Shown here: positions 55,897 to 64,000 of the stretch, piece by piece
How positions within the stretch are numbered: the stretch's first letter is position 1
Layout: each line of letters opens with the position of its first letter
Assembly: GCA_019309115.1 (NCBI GenBank)
Contig: JAFDGW010000013.1
Location: forward strand, 1 to 64,000
Source of the DNA: Deltaproteobacteria bacterium
GTDB taxonomy: Bacteria; Desulfobacterota; Syntrophobacteria; Syntrophobacterales; Thermodesulforhabdaceae
Reading direction: 5' to 3'
DNA: 64,000 bases
Notes under the pieces: model-generated
What the model was told of the DNA's origin: nothing
Databases searched by the model: none
What the model saw: the letters and a program-made list of their open reading frames with translations, nothing else
Position numbers and translations under genes: made by a program

Positions 55897-56319
55897 ATGC
55901 TGGAAAGACCGGTGATATTATGTGAAATCCTACTGAGTCTTATGCTTTGTGCTGTTGCGGCTCATACGGAAGATAGTCTTTTGAAAACCACACGCTTCGA
56001 TGAATTTTCGAAACACTGGTTTGATATGTTGAAATCTAAAGGATGCTACAGCAAAGAACACCTGTGCTTCATTAAGGACCCGAGTGATCCAAAAAGGGTT
56101 ATTGCAGAATACAGAGAAATTAAGCGGATTATGGAGAAAAGGGTGAAAAAGACAGCTTCTGAAACAGTGCCTTATGTTGGGGTTCTAAAGTATTATGTGA
56201 TAACATATAGGGCTAGGGGTGATAGCAAAGAAGCCGCCAGCAAGGGCAAGTTTAAAATAACCGATCAGAGTATAACCACAGAAATATTTTATTATAAGAA
56301 CGGAGCCTGGGTGTATTAA
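55897..56319 (+). CDS. Hypothetical exported protein
   Basis: This 140-aa protein starts with a signal-like head (MLERPVILCEILLSLMLC, then AVAAH). The rest is charged and contains two cysteines (SKGCYSKEHLCF) and a C-terminal ITYRARGDSKEAASKG segment. I see no family. ATG 55897 has GGAG upstream. The longer frame from 55834 would start inside the terminator. Confidence 0.6.
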   Translation: MLERPVILCEILLSLMLCAVAAHTEDSLLKTTRFDEFSKHWFDMLKSKGCYSKEHLCFIKDPSDPKRVIAEYREIKRIMEKRVKKTASETVPYVGVLKYYVITYRARGDSKEAASKGKFKITDQSITTEIFYYKNGAWVY

Positions 56320-56338
56320 GGCTATTGACGGTTGATCC

Positions 56339-56797
56339 ATGCGCAGCCGCTGTGTCCTACCTTATCTTGAGATTTGGCTTTTTGTAATCGTTTTTGCTGT
56401 ACTACGTTTATCTTACGGATTTTCTAATGAATTTTGTGCTCAGAACGGTGGATTGGTTTTATGTGTTGAACCTATGGGAATTGCTCCAGCTTCAATGCTG
56501 ATACCCGAAGAAACATCCTCTGTCTCTTTTGGTATATTTAAACTAAAAATCCAAAACATTAGTGAGCAACCTATTCCGATATCCCCTGAGGACTTTTACT
56601 GTGTGACATTATCGGGAAGAGCGGTCGTTATCGACGCTGCGCTTTATGAAAAAATAAAATGGCCTGGAAAGCTTGAAAATTACCAACTGTTGCCGCAAGA
56701 AGGAATAGAGCGTTTCGTATTTTTCCCGAGTTCACGCGATTACATTAGGGCTATAATTCACCGAACTGAGCCGGTGGTAGAGGTTCGCCTTTTCTGA
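56339..56797 (+). CDS. Hypothetical exported protein
   Basis: This 152-aa protein has a hydrophobic N-terminal segment (residues 10-26), probably a signal or anchor, and two Cys near 33 and 42. The mature part contains FGIFKLKIQNISEQPIPISPEDF, which with the C-terminus suggests a beta-sandwich similar to DUF4352-like exported proteins, but this is weak. No good Shine-Dalgarno precedes the ATG. It lies 19 bp after the previous small gene. Confidence 0.5.
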   Translation: MRSRCVLPYLEIWLFVIVFAVLRLSYGFSNEFCAQNGGLVLCVEPMGIAPASMLIPEETSSVSFGIFKLKIQNISEQPIPISPEDFYCVTLSGRAVVIDAALYEKIKWPGKLENYQLLPQEGIERFVFFPSSRDYIRAIIHRTEPVVEVRLF

Positions 56798-56892
56798 GAA
56801 AATCTTGTAATTTTGCATAATTGTTATTAGGATCTGTTTGTGCCCTTGTTTATGAAACTAAACAACCGTAAATATAAATTACAACTGTAGAG

Positions 56893-57168
56893 ATGAAAAC
56901 AAAAAGAGCAATAGTCCTGGAATTAAACAACTTGACAGAAAAACAGCAGATAATACTGGGACACCTCACCTACCACGCCGGAAAGCTCTGGAATCAAGCC
57001 AACTACCTCGTAAAGAACAGATTAGCAAAACCTGACTATAGAGGCCTATACAACAAACTCAAAGACACATCCTTACACCTGCGTTTCTTGCAATCCCGTT
57101 CAGCTCAAATAGTTCTTGACGAACTATCAAGAGGGTGGAGCGGAGTAATTCACTGGAGGGGTAGTTGA
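56893..57168 (+). pseudogene. Truncated TnpB (IS200/IS605-IS607 type) remnant
   Basis: The first 80 or so residues match the TnpB N-terminal style: KTKRAIVLELNNLTEKQQ, YHAGKLWNQANYLVK and LQSRSAQIVLDELSRGW. The reading then leaves the family and ends at WRGS, overlapping the cheR start. No RuvC-type nuclease or zinc-finger part remains, so it is a dead remnant, and no partner resolvase is beside it. Confidence 0.82.
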
Positions 57169-58001
57169 TAGAAAAGGAACTTAGCGATTCCCTGTTCAGA
57201 AAGTTTAGCAGGTTGGTGTACGAGACTGCCGGTATTCATTTGCACGAAGGTAAAAAATCGTTGCTTCAGGCAAGGCTCAATAAAAGGCTAAGGGCTACGG
57301 GGATCAAAACTTATAAGGAATATTACAAGTACATTCAGGATAATCCCGGTGAATTTATAAATTTTCTGGATGCTATATCCACAAATCTTACGTACTTTTT
57401 TAGAGAACCGCAACACTTTGAATTTCTCAGTAAAGTTGCCTTGCCTGAGATTATTAGCCGAAAACAGGATCGGGGAGAAAGGCGATTGCGCATGTGGAGT
57501 GCTGCTTGCTCAACCGGAGAAGAGCCCTACAGCATGGCAATGTGCACATTGGAATACTTAGAAGAAAATACTCCAGGTGTGCGATGGGATTTCAAAATTC
57601 TCGCCACGGATATTTCAACAAAAGTGCTTCAAGTGGCGATTCGAGGACAATACTCGGAAGAGCGAGTGAGTAAAGTGCCACCCCATTTGCGCAACCGTTT
57701 TTTTAAAAAAGTAGTAGTTGACGGTGAAAAAGTTTACGATGTTTTACCTGAACTCAAGCAAATAGTGGCCTTCAGAAGGTTGAATCTGAAAGAGCCTTAT
57801 CCCTTTAAGGGTCCTTTTGAAGTTATCTTTTGCAGAAATGTCATGATATATTTTGACAAACCGACTCAGCAAGAAATCCTTGCTCGCATGGTTTCTTACC
57901 TTGCAGAAGGTGGTTACTTTTTTGTTGGTCATTCTGAAAGTTTGGCTGGTTTGAAACATGACTTGAAATATGTCAAGCCTGCTGTGTATCAGAAAAAGTA
58001 G
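57165..58001 (+). CDS. cheR: Chemotaxis protein methyltransferase CheR
   Basis: CheR methylates glutamates of chemoreceptors. The 278-aa protein has the N-terminal helical domain (FSRLVYETAGIHLHEGKKSLL) and the SAM fold with WSAACSTGEEPYSMAM, LATDIS and CRNVMIYF. The start is TTG at 57165 with GGAGG before it, overlapping the stop of the TnpB remnant. It is the first gene of the chemotaxis operon. Confidence 0.95.
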   Translation: MIEKELSDSLFRKFSRLVYETAGIHLHEGKKSLLQARLNKRLRATGIKTYKEYYKYIQDNPGEFINFLDAISTNLTYFFREPQHFEFLSKVALPEIISRKQDRGERRLRMWSAACSTGEEPYSMAMCTLEYLEENTPGVRWDFKILATDISTKVLQVAIRGQYSEERVSKVPPHLRNRFFKKVVVDGEKVYDVLPELKQIVAFRRLNLKEPYPFKGPFEVIFCRNVMIYFDKPTQQEILARMVSYLAEGGYFFVGHSESLAGLKHDLKYVKPAVYQKK

Positions 58002-58023
58002 CGTAAGGAGTATTTAGAGAAGG

Positions 58024-58506
58024 ATGGGGATTATTGTTATTAGTGTAGGCGATATGGCAGTTAGTGATAGGTCAGAGGATACCCTGGTTACCTATTCTCT
58101 TGGTTCTTGCATTGGGGTTGCGATATACGATCCCAGGGCGAAGGTTGGTGGTATACTCCATTACATGCTGCCAGAATCGAAGATTGACCCGGAGAAGGCC
58201 AAAAAAAATCCTGCAATGTTTGGCGATACTGGGATCCCGCTCCTATTCAAGTCTTGCTATGCACTTGGGGCTAAGAAACAGAATCTGATCGTCAAAGTGG
58301 CCGGGGGAGCAAATATTCTGGATGAAGATGGGGTTTTTAACATCGGAAAACGAAATTACATGATTTTGAAGAAACTTTTCTGGCGTAATAACATTCGAAT
58401 AGCAGCGGAACATGTAGGTGGTAAGGTGAATAGGACTGTAAAACTTGAGATAGGAACGGGTAAGTGTTTTTTAAAGGTTTCAGGGGAAGGAGAATTTGAA
58501 TTTTAA
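58024..58506 (+). CDS. cheD: Chemoreceptor glutamine deamidase CheD
   Basis: CheD deamidates receptor glutamines and can bind CheC or CheX-type phosphatases. The 160-aa protein shows the active site: Thr in TYSLGSC, the catalytic Cys of GSC and His in GGILHYMLPE. The ATG has only a weak nearby ribosome site; AAGGAG is 14 nt upstream. A divergent second CheD is encoded at 59378. Confidence 0.93.
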   Translation: MGIIVISVGDMAVSDRSEDTLVTYSLGSCIGVAIYDPRAKVGGILHYMLPESKIDPEKAKKNPAMFGDTGIPLLFKSCYALGAKKQNLIVKVAGGANILDEDGVFNIGKRNYMILKKLFWRNNIRIAAEHVGGKVNRTVKLEIGTGKCFLKVSGEGEFEF

Positions 58507-58538
58507 AAGAAACAAACCTAAAGTAGTGTGGGGAGGCA

Positions 58539-58958
58539 ATGTCGTATAACATACTTATAGTTGACGATTCTGCAACTATGCGTAAGGTAATAAAGAGAGC
58601 CTTGAAAATTTCCGGTTTTGACATAGGTGAAATATATGAAGCCGGCAACGGTAAAGAAGCTCTTGAGGTGCTTGATTCAAACTGGATAGATTTAATCCTC
58701 TCTGATATTCATATGCCTGTTATGGATGGGTTGGAATTCCTTAGAAAGCTGAAGGCGAAAGAAGAGTTTAAAGATATTCCAGTTGTTTTAATAACTACTG
58801 AGTCGAGCGAGGATAGTTTAAACGAAGCGATGGCTTTGGGAGCGCAAGGCTATATAAGAAAGCCTTTTCAACCGGATCAAATCAGGGAGTATTTATCTGG
58901 AATTATGGGAGAACCTGATTATGAACTTGGTGGATTTGACGAAGGCTTCGATTTCTGA
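58539..58958 (+). CDS. CheY-like response regulator
   Basis: This 139-aa single receiver domain has Asp 9/10 (IVDDSATMRK), the phosphorylation Asp 56 in ILSDIHMPVMDG and Lys in YIRKPFQP. It is acidic and has a short GGFDEGFDF tail. GGAGG precedes the ATG. The cheX gene begins inside its end, so the two are coupled. CheX relatives dephosphorylate CheY. Confidence 0.92.
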   Translation: MSYNILIVDDSATMRKVIKRALKISGFDIGEIYEAGNGKEALEVLDSNWIDLILSDIHMPVMDGLEFLRKLKAKEEFKDIPVVLITTESSEDSLNEAMALGAQGYIRKPFQPDQIREYLSGIMGEPDYELGGFDEGFDF

Positions 58959-59358
58959 AGTAATGGAAACGATGTTTTTTACTGTTCTGGAATTTCAGGG
59001 AGAAGAGGACAAAGCGATTAATGGTGGCTATTGTTCGTGGATTCGCCTTACGTCTGAAGACTCTCAATCTATTTTTTTTATCATAAAATTGGAGCCCGAA
59101 TTTGCAAAGCAAATAACGGCAGATTTTTTGGGGTTTATTCCTGATAATATAAGTGAAAATGAAATCGAAGATTGTGCCAAGGAATTGGCGAATATGTTGG
59201 GTGGTACGTTTATTGCCAAGGCAGGTGAAAGGTTCAATCTTGGCTTGCCGTCTTTTGGAAAATGCCCTGAAATAGAAGACGAAAGCAATTGTACTGAAAT
59301 ACCAATGTTTGTCATGGACGCCCGCGTTGGGACGGTGATTGTCTGTTCGTCGAAGTAG
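58921..59358 (+). CDS. cheX: CheX-like CheY phosphatase
   Basis: This 145-aa protein contains the single E-x2-N motif in KELANMLGGTFIAK near residue 84-97, which marks CheX/CheC phosphatases. Its upstream neighbour CheY-P is the expected substrate, so it would terminate the signal. The ATG lies 38 bp inside cheY. A second CheD gene follows, and CheD-type proteins are known to partner CheC. Confidence 0.88.
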   Translation: MNLVDLTKASISEVMETMFFTVLEFQGEEDKAINGGYCSWIRLTSEDSQSIFFIIKLEPEFAKQITADFLGFIPDNISENEIEDCAKELANMLGGTFIAKAGERFNLGLPSFGKCPEIEDESNCTEIPMFVMDARVGTVIVCSSK

Positions 59359-59377
59359 GAGGTGGCACTAGTATCAA

Positions 59378-60990
<1,613 letters not shown>

Positions 60991-61011
60991 ATATAAGGAG
61001 GTAGGTTTAGG

Positions 61012-61398
61012 ATGTCCAATTATAAAGACCTTACAGTACTAGTGGTTGACGATTTTGCTACGATGAGGCGTATTATTCGTAATATTCTTAGAGATCTTGG
61101 TTTTCAAAGAATATTGGAGGCTGAAGACGGTACAGCGGCAGTAGGTATACTGCAGACCCAGAAGGTGGATCTGATAATTTCCGATTGGAACATGCCCAAG
61201 ATGACAGGGTTGGAACTCCTTAAATGGGTCCGTTCCAACGAAGACACCAAAGATCTACCCTTTCTGATGGTTACTGCAGAAGCTCAGAAAGAAAACGTTA
61301 TCGAAGCCGTTAAAGCAAAGGTGAGCAATTACATTGTAAAGCCTTTTACTGCTCAGACCCTTGCGGAGAAATTGGAAAAAATTCTTCCCAAGGAATAA
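61012..61398 (+). CDS. cheY: Chemotaxis response regulator CheY
   Basis: This 128-aa CheY has the canonical set: Asp 13/14 (VVDDFATMRR), phospho-Asp 58 in IISDWNMPKMTG, Thr 88 and Lys 110. It is the form that binds flagellar motors in many bacteria, unlike the more divergent CheY at 58539. AAGGAGG precedes the ATG. Confidence 0.95.
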   Translation: MSNYKDLTVLVVDDFATMRRIIRNILRDLGFQRILEAEDGTAAVGILQTQKVDLIISDWNMPKMTGLELLKWVRSNEDTKDLPFLMVTAEAQKENVIEAVKAKVSNYIVKPFTAQTLAEKLEKILPKE

Positions 61399-61422
61399 CT
61401 AATTTACTGAGAGGTTTTAAAA

Positions 61423-63618
61423 ATGGCTTCCTCTGAAAGAAATTGTTCAAAGCAAGAATTACTTGATCTTTTGGCGACTAGCGTGATTGCTGGTACTGAT
61501 GATCTGGCCGGTATGGGGGATTGTTTAAATTTACTCGATGAATTGGAGAAATGTGAAGGAATAACCGAACGAGACAGACTACTGATTGAAGAAATAAGAA
61601 AGATTATAAACAGACTCATATTAGAAGAGTCTCCTGACCCTGAAAAGGACTGGAAAGCGGTTCAGGAGAAGATTGAGGTGCTATGCGAGAGGAGTACTGA
61701 ACCTGTCAGTAGTACGGATATATTGGACAAGGATGCAGAATTAGCAACAGAGGAACAAGAAGCGCTGGCTAAGATGCTGGAAGAGCCTAAAGAAGAAAAG
61801 AAGGAAGATAAGGAACCTGCAGAAATTGCAACTATGCCCGTAGAAGATCCAGAGCTTTTTAAGGATTTTCTTGATGAGGCGAGAGAGCACCTTGCTTCCA
61901 TTGAGCTTAACATGATTTCTCTTGAAGAAAATCCGGAGGACAAAGAAGTTATTAATGCAGTTTTTCGACCTTTTCATAGCATAAAAGGGGTTTCCGGTTT
62001 TCTTAATCTTATAGACATTCATGAGCTCAGCCACGATGTGGAAAATCTGCTTGATGGCGCTCGTTCTGGCGAATATCCAGTTACGGAATCGATAATAGAT
62101 ATAGTACTGCAAGCGGTAGATATTTTAAAGGAACAACTAGATCTGCTCGAAGAGGGACTAGCCAGAGGTGAAATACAATATAAGGGTAATCCTAGAGTTC
62201 AGAAGTTTTTGCAGTACATTAGAAACTTTGACCCAACCAAGGAAAATCCTCCTGTTTCTATTCCCAGGGTGGGCGAGCTGTTGAGTGAAAAAGGTGTCGT
62301 TAGCTCTGAAGTGCTCAATAAAGCTGCAGATGAGGCAAAGAAGGAAGGTTTGAAGATTGGCGAGAAGCTTGTTAAGGATGGGATTGTTGAGCCGAAGGAT
62401 GTTGCTCAAGCACTAAGGGAGCAGAGGAAACTCAAAGAAGCAGTAACATCCATCAGAGTGGACACTCGCAAGCTGGATAATCTGGTGGATATGATAGGCG
62501 AGTTAGTGATTGCTCAGTCTATGGTTTTACAAAATCCGCAGGTTCAAGACATAAAAGATCAGAAGTTTCAAAAAGATATAGTACAGCTCCGTAGAATCAC
62601 AGGTGAGCTGCAGAGAATAAGCACCTCCCTCAGGATGGTTCCTATAAAAAGCACTTTTCAGAAAATGATACGTCTTGTTCGCGACCTATCAAAGAAATCG
62701 GGAAAAGAAGTGGTACTAAAAATGTACGGTGAGGAGACCGAGATTGATCGCAACATGGTTGATCAAATATATGAGCCTTTAGTTCATATGATAAGAAATT
62801 CGGTAGATCATGGCATTGAATTCCCCGAGGAAAGGGTTAGAGCTGGTAAGCCACCTCAGGGAACAATAATACTTGCGGCTGAACAAAAAAGTGGCAACAT
62901 TGTCATAGACATACGTGATGACGGGAAAGGACTTGACGCAGCAAAAATAAGACAAAAGGCTATAGAGCGCGGATTAATCTCTGCGGATGAGGTTCTTGAT
63001 GAGAGGGCTATATACGAGCTCATATTCCGTCCCGGTTTTTCCACCAAAGATCAGGTGAGCGATGTGTCCGGGCGTGGAGTCGGGATGGATGTGGTCAAGA
63101 AGTGCGTTGAGGAACTCAGGGGCTCAATTGAAGTCAATAGTGTTCCCGGTCAGGGTACACACTTTCAGCTCAAGCTTCCGCTGACAATGGCCATCATTGA
63201 TGGAATGATAATTAAGATAGGCGATGAAAGGTATGTCGTGCCCACTATCGCTTTAAAGGAATCCGTGCGTCCGTCCAAAGACGACTATAGGACTGTGCAG
63301 GGACGTGGTGAAATGATAAATGTTAGAGGTTCTCTTATGCCCCTTATTAGGCTTCATGAATTTTTTGAAGTTGAGCCGAAGTATAGAAACCCCTGGGATG
63401 CGTTATTGCTGGTTGTGAGCGAAGACGGCAAGGATTATTGCCTGCTTGCTGATGAAATAATTGGCAGACAAGAAGTCGTTATAAAAAGCCTGGGAAATTT
63501 ACTCAAGCACGTAGTCGGAATTTCTGGCGGAGCCATACTGGGAGATGGAAAAGTAGCTCCTATCGTAGATGTAAAAGGTGTAGTGACGGTATTTCAAGGC
63601 AAAAAGAGCATGGCTTAG
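61423..63618 (+). CDS. cheA: Chemotaxis histidine kinase CheA
   Basis: This 731-aa kinase has the HPt domain with the phosphorylated His in PFHSIKGVSGF near residue 186. The segment from 280 to 345 (VGELLSEKGVVSSEVLNKAA) may be a spacer or an added domain. P3 dimerisation, the HATPase (MIRNSVDHGIEFP, GRGVGMDVV) and CheW-like C-terminus follow in order. The N-terminal 140 residues are acidic and could bind CheY or CheB. No separate cheW is visible in the operon. Confidence 0.95.
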   Translation: MASSERNCSKQELLDLLATSVIAGTDDLAGMGDCLNLLDELEKCEGITERDRLLIEEIRKIINRLILEESPDPEKDWKAVQEKIEVLCERSTEPVSSTDILDKDAELATEEQEALAKMLEEPKEEKKEDKEPAEIATMPVEDPELFKDFLDEAREHLASIELNMISLEENPEDKEVINAVFRPFHSIKGVSGFLNLIDIHELSHDVENLLDGARSGEYPVTESIIDIVLQAVDILKEQLDLLEEGLARGEIQYKGNPRVQKFLQYIRNFDPTKENPPVSIPRVGELLSEKGVVSSEVLNKAADEAKKEGLKIGEKLVKDGIVEPKDVAQALREQRKLKEAVTSIRVDTRKLDNLVDMIGELVIAQSMVLQNPQVQDIKDQKFQKDIVQLRRITGELQRISTSLRMVPIKSTFQKMIRLVRDLSKKSGKEVVLKMYGEETEIDRNMVDQIYEPLVHMIRNSVDHGIEFPEERVRAGKPPQGTIILAAEQKSGNIVIDIRDDGKGLDAAKIRQKAIERGLISADEVLDERAIYELIFRPGFSTKDQVSDVSGRGVGMDVVKKCVEELRGSIEVNSVPGQGTHFQLKLPLTMAIIDGMIIKIGDERYVVPTIALKESVRPSKDDYRTVQGRGEMINVRGSLMPLIRLHEFFEVEPKYRNPWDALLLVVSEDGKDYCLLADEIIGRQEVVIKSLGNLLKHVVGISGGAILGDGKVAPIVDVKGVVTVFQGKKSMA

Positions 63619-63630
63619 TGGAGGTAAGGC

Positions 63631-64000
63631 GTGGCAGAATTAATCGATTTATTACAAAAGATTGATGACCTTATTGCAAACCACGGCGAGGTGGATAGAA
63701 ATCAATGGGAAGCGACTATAAACGAAGCGATAGAAGTTTCGAAGGTCTCGAATTGTCAGAACATACTTTGGTTTCTCGAGAGCCTTAGGGAAATGTTCCC
63801 AAGTGCTAGTGAGGAGATGAGACAATTAATTCAGTACGCTCTGGCCACTGTTTTGGAGGAGGTCTCTGGCAGCGGTGATGATTTGTCCAAAGCAAGGCTT
63901 GCCGAAATTTATGATATTTTGGGGGTTGCATTTCCTGAAGTGACTTCCAATCAAGAGGATGATGGAGATGATATAAAAATTCTTGAATCAATAGTAGAAG
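63631..64000 (+). CDS. Partial gene downstream of cheA, function unknown
   Basis: A GTG at 63631 follows GGAGG, and 123 codons remain open to the right edge. The peptide begins VAELIDLLQKIDDLIANHG and continues with helical, acidic sequence (ESLREMFPSASEEM, EDDGDDIK). I do not recognise a family, and the rest of the gene lies outside the window. It is probably part of the chemotaxis operon because it starts 12 bp after cheA. Confidence 0.7.
   Translation, partial: MAELIDLLQKIDDLIANHGEVDRNQWEATINEAIEVSKVSNCQNILWFLESLREMFPSASEEMRQLIQYALATVLEEVSGSGDDLSKARLAEIYDILGVAFPEVTSNQEDDGDDIKILESIVE

Overview
The window (about 45% G+C by eye) looks like the chromosome of an anaerobic, probably sulfate-reducing or syntrophic Desulfobacterota (old Deltaproteobacteria) bacterium, with a Syntrophobacter/Thermodesulforhabdus-like lineage the best guess. 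The reasons are: a complete folate (methyl) branch of the Wood-Ljungdahl pathway (fhs, folD, metV, metF) interleaved with HdrA and MvhD-type electron-transfer proteins; a DUF39 homocysteine-forming protein; a MerR protein with a two-CW-like cysteine tail; and many PAS/GGDEF and chemotaxis proteins. The lineage is inferred from gene content and was not checked by search. I see no rRNA, tRNA or CRISPR.

Layout. 1-114 is the start of an IS607-like resolvase or HTH gene running off the left edge. 187-4298 (minus) is a compact operon: ilvD, a methyltransferase, the AmmeMemoRadiSam radical SAM protein, and an endonuclease III-like glycosylase. 4592-5984 (plus) is merR plus a coupled radical SAM gene; 5951-8710 (minus) is a tandem M16 protease. 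8914-14265 (plus) runs MoaE, an O-methyltransferase-like protein, a Memo-AMMECR1 fusion, a small ferredoxin, a membrane protein and TilS. 14302-16587 is a G+C-rich PAS-GGDEF protein. 17704-24393 holds a SEC-C/HEAT protein, an RlmD-type methyltransferase, a class A PBP, a TPR lipoprotein and an AI-2E family permease. 24448-26784 (minus) is a broken PAS-GAF-GGDEF gene that also carries a G19 tract. 27109-33455 has PiT, a PhoU-like protein, HrpA and a NUDIX protein.

33647-43482 is the C1/electron-transfer block: a double-module HdrA and MvhD on plus, folD and fhs on minus, dnaN standing alone behind an AT-rich region with spaced TGTTGAAAA repeats, then a second MvhD, metV and metF. Together these would interconvert formate and methyl-tetrahydrofolate, with the HdrA/MvhD proteins as the likely electron path for methylene-tetrahydrofolate reductase. 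43509-54120 covers a potassium channel, RluA-type synthase, CvpA, MazG, SecA, ArgJ and a sulfur-transfer group (DUF39, LarE-like, ThiI-like). 54328-56797 encodes envelope and hypothetical proteins.

56893-64000 begins with a TnpB remnant fused to the leader of a chemotaxis operon (cheR, cheD, cheY, cheX, a divergent cheD paralogue, cheB, cheY, cheA and a partial unknown gene). No cheW, receptor or flagellar gene is visible in it. Strong candidates for a second look are the HdrA/MvhD-MetVF block, the sulfur-transfer group, the dnaN-upstream repeats, the divergent CheD, and the decaying, homopolymer-bearing GGDEF gene.
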